Shown: positions 51,493 through 60,975, counted from the first letter of the stretch. The stretch is DNA of 64,000 nt from Rhizobium esperanzae (GCF_002204185.1 NZ_MXPU01000001.1:1-64000); one strand, 5' to 3'. Translations and numbers: made by a program. Notes: generated by a model not told the origin, from the sequence alone.

Positions 51493-53499
51493 ATGTTGAA
51501 GCATCTGAAAATCCGCACCAAAATCATCTCGGTCGTGGCGCTGCTCGGGCTGATCTCGATGGCAGGGCTGGTCTATGTCGTCTCCGAATTCCGCCGGGCG
51601 GACGCCGCCTATAGCGCCTTTATCGATCATGAGGCGCAGGCCTCGATGCTGAGCGCGCGCGCCAGCGCATCGGTGGTGGCCTCGGTGCTGCAGGTCACCC
51701 TGCTGGCCGACATGAAACCCGATACGCCGGCCTTCCAGACGGCGCTTGCCACCCCGAGCAAGCTGCCGCAGGCCCGCGACCGGATGAAACAGGCCCTCGC
51801 ACTGGTTCCGAGCCGAAAAGCGGCAATCGACGAAATCCAGGCCGGCATGGATGAAATCGAAGCTCTGGCGAACAAGATCATCGAACAGAGCAAGGCCAAG
51901 GACAGCGCCGGCGCGCTCGCGAATGTCGCGCTGATTAATGCCAAGCTCGATGCGCTGACGCCGAAGATGATCGCCAACAATGATGCGATGATGGCATTGC
52001 TCAACGACGGCGGCGACGGGCTTTCGACGTCCGTCAACGGCCGGATCACCTTCTGTCTCGTCCTGATCGGCATCGCTGTCCTCACCGCGATCGGCTTCGC
52101 CGTCACCGTGGCGCAGAAAGGCATTGCCGGCCCGATGACGAAGCTCAGCCTGCGCATGACGCGGCTTTCCGAGGGCGACACCGATAGCGATATCAGCGGT
52201 CTCGATCGCCGCGACGAAGTCGGCCAGATGGCAAAGGCGGTTTCGATCTTCCGCGACAACGCGATCGAAGGTCGCCAGATCGAGGCGCGCGCCGAGGCAG
52301 ACCGCAGCGTCAGCGACGGCGAGCGCCGCGAACGCGAGGCGCAGAAAGCCCGCGAGGCAGCCGAGCTCGAACGCGCCGTCGCAGCCCTTGGCGACGGCCT
52401 GCGCCGCCTTGCTGCCGGCGATCTCGCCTCGCATATCGACGAGCCCTTCGTCGCCCATCTCGAGGCGCTGCGCCAGGATTTCAACCACTCGGTCGAGAAG
52501 CTCAACGAAACCCTGCAGGCGGTCGGGGCCAATGCCCGGGCGATCGGCGCCGGCGCCAACGAGATCCGTTCCTCCGCCGACGAGCTTTCCCGGCGAACCG
52601 AACAGCAGTCGGCCTCGGTCGAAGAAACCGCCGCAGCGCTGGAAGAGATCGCCACGACGGTGCGCGACGCCGCCAAACGCGCCGAAGAGGCGAGCCAGCT
52701 CGTCACACGCACCCGCCTCGGCGCCGAAAAATCCGGCGAGATCGTCCGCAGGGCGGTCTCGGCCATGCAACAGATCGAGAAATCCTCAGGCGAAATCTCC
52801 AACATCATCGGCGTCATCGACGATATCGCCTTCCAGACCAATCTTCTGGCGCTGAACGCCGGTGTCGAGGCGGCCCGCGCCGGGGAAGCCGGCAAGGGCT
52901 TTGCGGTGGTCGCCCAGGAAGTGCGCGAGCTTGCCCAGCGCTCCGCCAAGGCGGCCAAGGAGATCAAGGACCTGATCACCAATTCCGGCACCCATGTGCA
53001 GACCGGCGTGTCGCTCGTCGGCGAGACCGGCAAGGCGCTCGATGCGATCGTCACCGAAGTGCAGGAAATCAACCAGCACGTCCACGCGATTGCCGAAGCC
53101 TCGCGCGAACAGTCGATCGGGCTGCAGGAGATCAACACCGCCGTCAACACCATGGACCAGGGCACGCAGCAGAATGCGGCAATGGTCGAGCAATCGACCG
53201 CCGCCAGCCATAGCCTCGCCACGGAGGCGACGGCGCTCAACATTCTGCTCGGCCAGTTCCGGCTGACCGGCACCGGCAGCTTCGCCGCCGCCGCCCCGAT
53301 CACCTCTACCCGGCCGTCTGCCCCAGCCACGCGCGCGCCCGCGCGCCCGCTGGCCAAGGCCCCGGCGATCCGCGTTGCCCGGGAAGGCACAGCCCGCCCG
53401 ACCGCCTCACCGGCCCGCGCCCTCGGCCAGACCCTCGCCAACGCCTTCGGCGGCAACAGCTCGCCGAAAAGCCAGGAGGGGGACTGGACGGAGTTCTGA
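51493..53499 (+). CDS. Methyl-accepting chemotaxis protein
   Basis: This 668-residue receptor has a membrane helix at 12-32, a periplasmic sensor part with helical bundles (about 33-190), a second membrane helix (about 195-215), a HAMP domain, and a long cytoplasmic coiled coil with the signalling tip DIAFQTNLLALNAGVEAARAG. The C-terminus ends in DWTEF, a pentapeptide of the kind that tethers CheR/CheB, after an Ala/Pro-rich linker. No chemotaxis operon is adjacent. ATG 51493 is chosen because the membrane helix starts shortly after. Confidence 0.93.
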   Translation: MLKHLKIRTKIISVVALLGLISMAGLVYVVSEFRRADAAYSAFIDHEAQASMLSARASASVVASVLQVTLLADMKPDTPAFQTALATPSKLPQARDRMKQALALVPSRKAAIDEIQAGMDEIEALANKIIEQSKAKDSAGALANVALINAKLDALTPKMIANNDAMMALLNDGGDGLSTSVNGRITFCLVLIGIAVLTAIGFAVTVAQKGIAGPMTKLSLRMTRLSEGDTDSDISGLDRRDEVGQMAKAVSIFRDNAIEGRQIEARAEADRSVSDGERREREAQKAREAAELERAVAALGDGLRRLAAGDLASHIDEPFVAHLEALRQDFNHSVEKLNETLQAVGANARAIGAGANEIRSSADELSRRTEQQSASVEETAAALEEIATTVRDAAKRAEEASQLVTRTRLGAEKSGEIVRRAVSAMQQIEKSSGEISNIIGVIDDIAFQTNLLALNAGVEAARAGEAGKGFAVVAQEVRELAQRSAKAAKEIKDLITNSGTHVQTGVSLVGETGKALDAIVTEVQEINQHVHAIAEASREQSIGLQEINTAVNTMDQGTQQNAAMVEQSTAASHSLATEATALNILLGQFRLTGTGSFAAAAPITSTRPSAPATRAPARPLAKAPAIRVAREGTARPTASPARALGQTLANAFGGNSSPKSQEGDWTEF

Positions 53500-53575
53500 G
53501 CAGCAGACCGTCGGCTCGAGGCACGAGAAGACGCGCCCTGCGAGGGGGCGAGGAACAGAGAGGTTGCCGCAAATA

Positions 53576-53599
53576 CTCTTCTCCCCTCGGGGAGAAGAG
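53576..53599. repeat. Short palindrome after the MCP gene
   Basis: CTCTTCTCCCC (53576-53586) and GGGGAGAAGAG (53589-53599) pair around a 2-nt loop. It is related to the hairpin at 23935-23960 and lies 77 nt after the MCP stop, where it may act as a terminator. Confidence 0.65.
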
Positions 53600-53656
53600 G
53601 GAATCGAGAGGTCGCGGCATGTCCCTCTTAGCCGCGTTTACCGGCTCCGTCCCACT

Positions 53657-54037
53657 CTAACCCGGCCGCCAACCCACCTCGACGAGGATATTCCCCGGCG
53701 CCGTGCAATAAAACAGCCAGCCGCCGCGCATAGCGGCCGGTGGACCGCAGAGCGCGGCACCAGCAGCAACAAGTCCGGCATGGACAGTATCGACATCCGC
53801 CCTTTCCGGCAGAATGAAGCCGATATGATAGGTCTGGCGGCCTATCTCCACCTGGTCGGCGGTGCCGAACTTGGCGATGGCGTGGCTCAAGACGATTTCG
53901 AGGCCGGCATCATCCTCCAGGATCGCCAGGCCGTTGTTGCCGCGCATATCCTTCAGCTTCAGGCCGAAATGGCGGATGAAGAAATCCGCCGTCTCAGCGG
54001 TATCGGGTACGTGAAAATCGAGATGGTTCAGGCGCAT
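53657..54037 (-). CDS. VOC-family (glyoxalase/bleomycin-resistance fold) protein
   Basis: This 126-residue protein has the paired beta-alpha-beta-beta-beta VOC modules: MRLNHLDFHVPDTAETADFF at the start with the first metal-ligand histidine, then GLEIVLSHAIAKFG, and RGGWLFYCTAPGNILVEVGW at the end with the last glutamate ligand. It could be a lyase, dioxygenase or antibiotic-binding protein. ATG 54037 starts the fold correctly; the longer reading adds 76 unlikely residues. The 360 bases upstream show no convincing gene. Confidence 0.83.
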   Translation of the reverse strand: MRLNHLDFHVPDTAETADFFIRHFGLKLKDMRGNNGLAILEDDAGLEIVLSHAIAKFGTADQVEIGRQTYHIGFILPERADVDTVHAGLVAAGAALCGPPAAMRGGWLFYCTAPGNILVEVGWRPG

Positions 54038-54399
54038 TGACAGTCTCCGTTCAAAATAATCCCGGGACTGCCTTTTGCCGTCTCCGCACGCCGCCGGGAT
54101 CCCGCATTTTCCATGCGGATCACGTCGCGGGTTCTCGTGCCCTGGGGCACGGAGCAGAGCTTCGTCAGAGCGCCTTGACGCTCGGACGGAAGGGATCGGG
54201 CTTACCTCAACCGATCCTGCCTTTTTCGACGATGCCGATCTAGCAGACGACGCCGGCTTCGGCAATGGAAGGGCTGAAGCGATCGCGGCACTCCAGGCGA
54301 TGCTTCGCGAAGGCGTGAAGGCGAAGATGGCGTTTCATCTGGCAAGCAGGATGCAATCAGGAGTAAGATCCCCGCTTCGGCGCATCGGAAGGGATGGAC

Positions 54400-54681
54400 A
54401 TGAAACCCGCACTCCTCGGCCTCATCGGCACCCTTGTTCTTGCCGGGTGCAACAGCGTTTCCTACTATGGCGGCCCCGGCCTCGAGCCGATCCCAGGCAG
54501 CATCACCTATAACGGCCAGCCGCGCAGCAAGCTCACCAAATCACCACCCGGCTCCAGCTTCCCGCATGATTTCACCGACCAGTATGGCCGGCAGGTGGAG
54601 GAAACCTACATCATCCAGCCGGATCGAAGCCTGATCATTGCGCATCGGCAATACAAGCCGATCCGGTTCTTTGGGGATTAG
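54400..54681 (+). CDS. Small lipoprotein, paralogue of the 2.3 kb lipoprotein
   Basis: This lipoprotein of about 93 residues has a lipobox LAGC at about residue 17 and the shared family blocks LEPIPGSITY, GQPRSKLTKSPPGSS and ETYIIQPDRSL. It ends in HRQYKPIRFFGD. ATG 54394 is an alternative start; GGAAGGG is better spaced for 54400. The last 70 bases recur at 60638-60707 with six differences. The protein is probably anchored in a membrane; function is unknown. Confidence 0.77.
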   Translation: MKPALLGLIGTLVLAGCNSVSYYGGPGLEPIPGSITYNGQPRSKLTKSPPGSSFPHDFTDQYGRQVEETYIIQPDRSLIIAHRQYKPIRFFGD

Positions 54682-54816
54682 GTCTTCGTTGGCATGGCGT
54701 CGCTTGAGGTCGCGCCAGTGCTCCAATGCAGTTTTCGTTCAAGAGATAGACGACGTCGGCGACCGCGTTGGGATGATACCGTTGAGGCCGACGACGTCCG
54801 GAAGTTTGGGCGAAAT

Positions 54817-55638
54817 TCAGGAGGCGCTTCGTTTACCGAAGCCGAATGTCTTTCTCAGACTGCCATCGACCGCGTTTGCCGGCATAAACCTGCGCAGCCG
54901 GCTGAGCAGGGTCGCCTGGCCTCCAGCGGGTTGGCGCATTCGGTATGGACCGTTGATTGCGGCCAGGATCTTTTCGGCGACTGAAAGCGCCGATGGTGCG
55001 GTTCTGATCTGGGCCTGTACCGCCTTGATGGTCGCATCGGCCTGTGTTGCGTAAGCACCGAGGGGTGCTGCGGTTTGTGCCGCGTTTACATCGAGCTTGG
55101 TGTTCGTGAAGGTCGGTTCAAGCAGCACCACGCGCACGTTGAACTCGCGAATCTCGTGGTCCAGCGACTCCGACAGTCCTTCGAGTGCATGCTTGCTGCT
55201 GGCGTATATTCCCATGAACGGTGCCGGCAGGAAGCCCAGCACCGAACTGATATTGATGATGAGCCCGCTGCGGGCGGCCCGCATGGAGGGCAAAGCAGCG
55301 CGGATCATACGCAAGGGTCCGAAAACGTTGGTATCGAATACCGCCAAAGCTTCGGAAGGCGACGTGTTTTCGACAGGGCCGACCAGCGAAACGCCGGCAT
55401 TATTGATCAGGATGTCGATCTTGCCCGCTTCGGACAAAACCCATTCAACAAAATCGGCGACCGAGGCGTCATCAGTCACATCGACAGTCCCATAACGCAC
55501 GCCGGGAATGGCATTGGCGCGCTCCGGGTTACGGACGCCTCCAAAGACCTGGAAGCCGTTTTGCGCAAGAAGGCGCGCCGAAGCCTCGCCTATTCCGGAA
55601 GATGCTCCGGTGATCACTACAACCTTATCTTTAGACAT
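54817..55638 (-). CDS. Short-chain dehydrogenase/reductase
   Basis: This 273-residue NAD(P)-dependent enzyme has the classic SDR motifs: VVITGASSGIGEA (TGxxxGIG), INNAGVSLVG (NNAG), INISSVLGF with the catalytic serine, and YASSKHALEG (YxxxK). The substrate is unknown. AAGGAG precedes ATG 55638. It is the downstream neighbour of the RND efflux genes on the same strand, 72 nt after the permease, and may be part of that operon. Confidence 0.9.
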   Translation of the reverse strand: MSKDKVVVITGASSGIGEASARLLAQNGFQVFGGVRNPERANAIPGVRYGTVDVTDDASVADFVEWVLSEAGKIDILINNAGVSLVGPVENTSPSEALAVFDTNVFGPLRMIRAALPSMRAARSGLIINISSVLGFLPAPFMGIYASSKHALEGLSESLDHEIREFNVRVVLLEPTFTNTKLDVNAAQTAAPLGAYATQADATIKAVQAQIRTAPSALSVAEKILAAINGPYRMRQPAGGQATLLSRLRRFMPANAVDGSLRKTFGFGKRSAS

Positions 55639-55710
55639 GCATGCTCCTTGATTGGCGCGGGTCATCAATTATGGGCTTCAGCAGAAGCGGCTGCCTCGGC
55701 AACACAGGCA

Positions 55711-58700
55711 TCACTCGGCAGCCAATGCTGCCTGCAGTTCCACGTCCTCTGGTGAATTCTCGTGACTTTCGTTCTTCGCCGGCTTGATGCGGAACCATGT
55801 GGCGTAGAGAGCCGGAAGGAAGAGCAGGATCATCACCGTGCCGACCGCAGTTCCACCGATCAGCGTGTAGGCCATCGACCCCCAGAACACCGAGTGGGTG
55901 AGAGGAATGAAGGCAAGCACGGCCGCAAGGGCTGTCAGAATGACGGGACGCGTCCGCTGCACCGTCGCCTCGATGACGGCGTGATAATCGTCGAGACCGG
56001 CTGCCTTGTTCTCCTTGATCTGTTCCGTCAGGATCAAGGTATTGCGCATCAGGATTCCGGCCAATCCGATCAATCCGAGAATGGCGTTGAAGCCGAAGGG
56101 CTGATTGAAGAGCAGCAGGACCGGAACCGCCCCGGCAAGACCGAGCGGGCCCGTCAGCATGACCATGGTCATCGTCGACAGGCTGCGGACCTGCAGCACG
56201 ATCACGATCAGCATGGCGGCAATCATCGCCGGGAAGATTTTGACGAGGGCGTCGTTGGCCTTGAGCGACTCCTCGATGTTCCCGCCCATCTCGATACGAT
56301 AGCCCACAGGCAGCGTGGCGATCAGCGGCTGAAGCGCCTTCATGACCTGCTGGGACACCTCCGGGGGCTGGGTCGCCTCGTCGATATCGGAACGGATCGT
56401 GACAACGGGCGTGCGGTCGCGACGTTTCAGGATTGGCTCCTCGAACCGGATTTCGGAATGACCGATCTGATCTAGCGGGACCTGGCGGCCATCCCGACTC
56501 ATCAGCGAGAAGTCCGCCAATCGCGACGGGTCAAGCCGGTTGTCGCCGGCACTGCGGGCGACGACAGGCACGTTGCGGATATTCTCGCGAACCTCGGTAA
56601 TCGGGATCCCGCTCAGCAGCAACTGCATCTGCTGGGCGGCCTCCGCCGGCGAAAGCCCGATCAGGCCCAGCCGTTCCTGGTCGGGAACGAAGCGCAGCAC
56701 CGGAGTGCGGTTGCCCCAATCGCGGTTTGCCTGACGCACATCCGGCACGCTCTTCATGATCTCCAGGGCCTTTTCGGAGATCCGGTACAATTGGTCGGCA
56801 TCAGGACCCATGATGCGGAATTCGACCGGAAACGGCGTATAGGGACCGAAGACGAGCTGGGTGACGCGGACATAGGCTTCGGGAGCGAGCCCATCCGAGA
56901 TGGCCGCGCGCAGGCGAAGCTTCAAAGCCTCGCGTGTGTGGGCGTCAGGAGTCAGCACGACGATCTTGGCGAAGGACGGGTCCGGCAGCTCAGGGGCCAT
57001 GGCAAAGAAGAAGCGGGGAGCGCCCTGACCGATATAGCTCGTGACTGTCTTTGCCTCCGGCTGCTGCTGCAGCCAGTCTTCGAGCTTCCCGACCGTTGCG
57101 GCCGTCGTCTCGATACTGGTCCCTTCCGGCATGCGCACTTCAACCAGAACCTCCGGACGATCCGACGTCGGGAAGAACTGCTGTTTCACCGCTCCCATTC
57201 CCACGACGGAGACTGCCATGGCGATGGCGACCACAGCACAAGTGACGAACTTGTGGCGCACGGTAAACTCGATCAGCCGCCGCAGGCGCCGGTAATTCGG
57301 CGTGTCGTAAATGGCGTGATGGCCGCCTTCGACCGGCTTGATCGCCGGCAGCATCTTGACGCCGAGATACGGCGTGAAGACCACCGCAACGACCCATGAT
57401 ACGATGAGGGCAAAGCCGACGACCCAGAAGATATTGCCGGCATATTCGCCGGCGGTTGAGCGGGCAAAGCCGACCGGCATCAGGCCGATGATCGTCACGA
57501 GCGTGCCCGAGAGCATCGGGGCCGCCGTATGGCTCCAGGCATAGGCGGCCGCCTTGATGCGATCCATCCCCTCTTCCATCTTCACCACCATCACCTCGAT
57601 GGCGATGATGGCGTCGTCGACCAGAAGGCCGAGCGCCAGGATCAGCGCACCAAGAGTGATGCGATCGAAGAACCGGCCGGTCTCCAGCATGATGAGGAAG
57701 ACGACGGCAAGGGTGAGCGGAACGGCCAGAGCGACGACGATCCCGACGCGCCAACCAAGGCTGACGAGGCTGACGAACAAGACGACGCCGAGCGCCATGG
57801 CGAATTTCAGCATGAACTCGCCGACGGCTTCGTCGATGTTGACGGCCTGGTCGCTGACCTTGTCGAGCGTCATTCCAAGCGGCAAGGTCTTGGCGATCGC
57901 GGCCGATCTTTCTTCCAGCGCCTTGCCGAGTTCCAGGCCGTTCCAGCCCTGCTGCATCACCGCGCCGAGCATGATGGCGGGCTCGCCGTCATGGCGGATG
58001 AGATAGGTGGCCGGATCCTCATAGCCGCGCCGCACTTCGGCCAAATCGGAGAGTTTCAAGGTGCGTCCGGCCGCGACGATCGGCGTGTCTGATATCGCCT
58101 GGATGCTGTCATAGGCGCCGTCGAAGCGAATGAAGACCTGCGGGCCGCGGGTGTCGATCGACCCCGCCGGCGTCACGGTGTTTCGCCGCTGCAACGCGGC
58201 CGCGACGTCCTGCGCAGAAATGCCGAGCGTCGCCAGCTTGGCATAGGAAAATTCGACGAAGATCTGTTCGGGCCGCTCGCCGAGGATGTTGATCTTCTTG
58301 ACTCCAGGCACATGCAGAAGATCCTGGCGGATCACCTCGGCCTGGCGCACAAGCTCACGCATCGGCATGCCCTTGGCCTTCAGCGCATAAAGCCCGAAGC
58401 TGACATCGGAATACTCGTCGTTGACGAAAGGACCGAAGACGCCCTGGGGCAGATTGCGAGCCTCGTCCCCAAGCTTCTTTCGAGCCTGATAGAATTCCTC
58501 TTTGACCGCCGTGGACGGCGTACTGTCCTTCAGCGTCACAGTCAGAAAGGCGTATCCCGGCCGGGTAGTCGTCTCGACACGATCGTACCAGGTGAGTTCC
58601 TGGAGGCGCTTCTCGAGCGGTTCGGCGACCAGATCCTGCATCTCGCGCGCCGTCGCACCCGGCCACACGGTCGTCACGGTCAAGGTCTTGATGGTGAATG

Positions 58701-58821
58701 AGGGGTCCTCCGCGCGCCCAAGCTTGACGAAGGCATAGGCGCCGGCGGCGGCCAGCAGAATGATGAAGAACAGCGTAACGGCCCGTTCGCGGACGGCGAG
58801 CGCGGAGAGATTGAAGTTCAT
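55711..58821 (-). CDS. RND-family efflux permease
   Basis: This 1036-residue inner-membrane pump has 12 membrane helices in two repeats with large periplasmic loops. The proton-relay aspartates are in LGLLVDDAIIAIE in helix 4, and FARSTAGEYAGN and GLAGILMRNTLIL are typical family segments. It works with the adaptor encoded upstream and an outer-membrane channel, which is not in this window, to export drugs or metabolites. The start ATG overlaps the adaptor stop by 4 nt. The length is normal for the family. Confidence 0.92.
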   Translation of the reverse strand: MNFNLSALAVRERAVTLFFIILLAAAGAYAFVKLGRAEDPSFTIKTLTVTTVWPGATAREMQDLVAEPLEKRLQELTWYDRVETTTRPGYAFLTVTLKDSTPSTAVKEEFYQARKKLGDEARNLPQGVFGPFVNDEYSDVSFGLYALKAKGMPMRELVRQAEVIRQDLLHVPGVKKINILGERPEQIFVEFSYAKLATLGISAQDVAAALQRRNTVTPAGSIDTRGPQVFIRFDGAYDSIQAISDTPIVAAGRTLKLSDLAEVRRGYEDPATYLIRHDGEPAIMLGAVMQQGWNGLELGKALEERSAAIAKTLPLGMTLDKVSDQAVNIDEAVGEFMLKFAMALGVVLFVSLVSLGWRVGIVVALAVPLTLAVVFLIMLETGRFFDRITLGALILALGLLVDDAIIAIEVMVVKMEEGMDRIKAAAYAWSHTAAPMLSGTLVTIIGLMPVGFARSTAGEYAGNIFWVVGFALIVSWVVAVVFTPYLGVKMLPAIKPVEGGHHAIYDTPNYRRLRRLIEFTVRHKFVTCAVVAIAMAVSVVGMGAVKQQFFPTSDRPEVLVEVRMPEGTSIETTAATVGKLEDWLQQQPEAKTVTSYIGQGAPRFFFAMAPELPDPSFAKIVVLTPDAHTREALKLRLRAAISDGLAPEAYVRVTQLVFGPYTPFPVEFRIMGPDADQLYRISEKALEIMKSVPDVRQANRDWGNRTPVLRFVPDQERLGLIGLSPAEAAQQMQLLLSGIPITEVRENIRNVPVVARSAGDNRLDPSRLADFSLMSRDGRQVPLDQIGHSEIRFEEPILKRRDRTPVVTIRSDIDEATQPPEVSQQVMKALQPLIATLPVGYRIEMGGNIEESLKANDALVKIFPAMIAAMLIVIVLQVRSLSTMTMVMLTGPLGLAGAVPVLLLFNQPFGFNAILGLIGLAGILMRNTLILTEQIKENKAAGLDDYHAVIEATVQRTRPVILTALAAVLAFIPLTHSVFWGSMAYTLIGGTAVGTVMILLFLPALYATWFRIKPAKNESHENSPEDVELQAALAAE

Positions 58822-59936
58822 TGTTTTGCCGCCTCTGCCTGTTCTACCTTGGTGCGCACGCTGGCGCCGTCCTGCAGCAGATGGGCGCCGAGAGCGACGA
58901 CCGGCTCGCCTGCTTTGACGCTGGAAACCACCGCGACCTCCTCGCCTATTTGTTCAATTTTCACCTGCCTGAAGTGGACGGTCGAAGATTTCTCATCGAA
59001 GACCCACACGCCGGTTCGGCTGCCGTCGTCCAAAACCGCGCCGACAGGCACCGCGGCCTGTGATTGGCCCCTGCTGTTGGAGATCCTGATCGTCACCGTC
59101 GCGCCCAGCGGGGCCGACGCTGCCGCGCCATCCAGAACCCAGCGTGCTTCATAGGTGCGGGTTTGAGGGTCGGCCGCGTCGGAGATCTGCCGCAGCCGCG
59201 CCTTGTCCCGCCGGCCTTCGCTTCCGTAGATGCTGGCATCGGCTGTCTGGCCGATCTCGGGCCGCAGGAATTCAGGAAGCCAGACCAGCGCTTCACGCGG
59301 ACCGGCCTGTGCGAGGCGAACCACGGTTTGTCCTGCCGTCACCACTTGGCCCGGCTCGCCGAGCGTTTCGACAACCGTCCCATCGGTATCGGCAACAAGG
59401 ATGGAATAGGCAGTCTCGTTCTCTGCGACCTTCGCGTCCGCTTCTGCCGCGGCAAGCTGCGCGGTCGCGGTGTCGAGTGCCGCTTTCGCCTGCTCATAGC
59501 GCTGCGGCGTCGCGGCCAAGCCGTTTTTCACCAAGGCGGCATAGCGCCGCTCGTCGGCTTGCGCCTGGATCAGCACTGCTTGCGCCGCGGCAACCGCGTT
59601 TCGCTTCGCCGTCAGTGCGAGACGCAGATCGGTCTCGTCGATGCGCATCAGCGGCTGACCGGCTTTGACCTGCACGCCAACGTCCACATAGCGCTGCATG
59701 ATCTTGCCGGGGACGCGAAACCCGAGATTGCTCTGCACCCGGGCGGCAATGGTGCCCGTGAAGGTGCGTTCGGCCGCTTCCGGGTTTTTTGCCTCCACCA
59801 GCTTGACAAAGGGGGGTGCCGTGCGGGGATCGGCGGCTTTTGCACTTGCCTTGGAGGGTTCCTCGATAAGCACGAAAGCGGTGGCGCCGGCAGCAGCCAC
59901 AAGACCGAAAACGGCGAATAATATTTTGCGGTTCAT
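58818..59936 (-). CDS. RND efflux periplasmic adaptor (HlyD/MFP family)
   Basis: This 372-residue adaptor has an N-terminal membrane anchor or signal segment (FAVFGLVAAAGATAFVLI), a lipoyl-like half (VQSNLGFRVPGKIMQRYVDVG, VKAGQPLMRIDE), a coiled-coil hairpin (about 100-170), and the second half with TDGTVVETLGEPGQVV and beta-barrel segments. It links the RND pump to an outer-membrane channel. It overlaps the permease gene by 4 nt and is divergent from the TetR gene at 60034. Confidence 0.9.
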   Translation of the reverse strand: MNRKILFAVFGLVAAAGATAFVLIEEPSKASAKAADPRTAPPFVKLVEAKNPEAAERTFTGTIAARVQSNLGFRVPGKIMQRYVDVGVQVKAGQPLMRIDETDLRLALTAKRNAVAAAQAVLIQAQADERRYAALVKNGLAATPQRYEQAKAALDTATAQLAAAEADAKVAENETAYSILVADTDGTVVETLGEPGQVVTAGQTVVRLAQAGPREALVWLPEFLRPEIGQTADASIYGSEGRRDKARLRQISDAADPQTRTYEARWVLDGAAASAPLGATVTIRISNSRGQSQAAVPVGAVLDDGSRTGVWVFDEKSSTVHFRQVKIEQIGEEVAVVSSVKAGEPVVALGAHLLQDGASVRTKVEQAEAAKQ

Positions 59937-59970
59937 CTCATTAACCCTTGTTGACCGGCGCGCGGATCAT

Positions 59971-59986
59971 TTAGATTGCGATCTAA
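59971..59986. promoter_or_regulatory. Probable TetR operator for the RND efflux operon
   Basis: TTAGAT (59971-59976) and ATCTAA (59981-59986) are perfect arms around TGCG. A second TAGAT/ATCTA pair with a wider spacer is at 60001-60020. Both lie in the 97-nt gap between the divergent adaptor and TetR genes. Confidence 0.6.
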
Positions 59987-60033
59987 CTCTAAAATTGATA
60001 TAGATGTCAAATGAAATCTAACTGGAGGTCGCT

Positions 60034-60621
60034 ATGAGAGTCAGTCGTGTCCAGGCCGAGGCCAACCGCGAAACAGTGATCAACGTCGCAAGTCGGCTCT
60101 TCCGGGAGCATGGTTTCGACGGCATCGGGCTGAAAGATCTGATGAAAGGTGCCGGCCTCACCCAAGGCGGATTCTACAAACAGTTCCGATCGAAAGACGA
60201 TCTTGCGGCGCTGGCATCCGGGCGAGCGATGGAGAGTGCAATTCGCCGGTGGTCGAGGGTTGCCGCCGGAAGCAGCGATCCCTTCGGCGCGGTTGTCGGC
60301 ATGTATCTCTCAACCGGGCACCAGGAAGAGAAAGGCGATGGTTGCCCCCTGGCCGCGCTCGGGTCCGACGCGGCGCGTCAGAGCGAAGAGGTCCGCGCTC
60401 CGTTCCAGAATGGCATTGAAGCGCACCTTCAGGTTCTCGACGAATTGATCCCGGTATCGGACGGCGCAAAACCGTTCGAGAAAGCCATGGTCGTGCTGTC
60501 CCTCATGGTCGGCGCCGTAACCATCTCTCGCATCATGACCGATCAGGCCATGTCGGAGCGACTGCTGGAGACCGCCGCCGATGCGGTCAAGCGCATCGCG
60601 GGCGACACGGAAAAGGTTTGA
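60034..60621 (+). CDS. TetR-family regulator of the RND efflux operon
   Basis: This 195-residue regulator has the N-terminal HTH GIGLKDLMKGAGLTQGGFYKQFRSKDDL and a C-terminal effector domain with a cysteine in GDGCPLAALGSD. The start is preceded by ACTGGAGGTCGCT. It is divergent from the adaptor-permease operon, and palindromes lie between them, so it is most likely its repressor and its own. The ligand is unknown. Confidence 0.87.
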   Translation: MRVSRVQAEANRETVINVASRLFREHGFDGIGLKDLMKGAGLTQGGFYKQFRSKDDLAALASGRAMESAIRRWSRVAAGSSDPFGAVVGMYLSTGHQEEKGDGCPLAALGSDAARQSEEVRAPFQNGIEAHLQVLDELIPVSDGAKPFEKAMVVLSLMVGAVTISRIMTDQAMSERLLETAADAVKRIAGDTEKV

Positions 60622-60637
60622 ACATGTTTCTGCAGGT

Positions 60638-60707
60638 CATCCAGCCGGACCGAAGGCTGATCATCGCGCATCGGCAGTACAAGCCGATCCGGTTCTTCGG
60701 AGATTAG
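60638..60707 (+). pseudogene. Truncated 3' end of a lipoprotein gene
   Basis: These 70 bases repeat the last 70 bases of the lipoprotein gene 54400-54681 (54612-54681) with six differences. They encode IQPDRRLIIAHRQYKPIRFFGD and the stop. Five of the six changes are synonymous. No lipobox, ribosome site or upstream half of the gene is present, so this is a remnant left by duplication or recombination. Confidence 0.8.
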
Positions 60708-60800
60708 GCAGTCATGAACGCTTCCAGCCTGCGGCTTGGGAAGCTCCCGTGGGTTGAAAACGTCGGGCTATCTAGAGTCGTCCCGCGCTTTACATGGGAC

Positions 60801-60866
60801 GGCTCAATGTCGGTTGAGAACACCCTTGTTAAAGGTGAGGTCGGCGGTTCAATCTAACTCCGCCGC
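60801..60866 (+). other. Degenerate tRNA-Asn-like sequence, possible attachment-site remnant
   Basis: A D-arm-like GCTC...GAGA element, a CACCC-TTGTTAA-AGGTG anticodon arm with anticodon GTT (60828-60830), and a GGCGG-TTCAATC T-arm start follow in the correct order and spacing. The T-stem partner and the acceptor stem do not pair, so it is not a working tRNA. It may be a tRNA fragment left at an integration point. The rest of 60708-60975 shows no gene. Confidence 0.35.
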
Positions 60867-60975
60867 ATTGTCGCAACATCTCACTTGCAGTTTCTAATTG
60901 ACATTTTAAAACCAGTGCGCGTGATTTGCTTTTTATTGGCAGTTGTGGCGCGCTTTAACATGCGGGAGACTAACA

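Noticed and set aside
54038..54393. Gene in the gap before the second lipoprotein
   Set aside because: Open frames exist but none has a ribosome site, a clear start and coding character over its whole length.
60801..60866. Functional tRNA-Asn gene
   Set aside because: The acceptor stem and the T-stem do not pair and the D-stem has a mismatch, so only a remnant is proposed.
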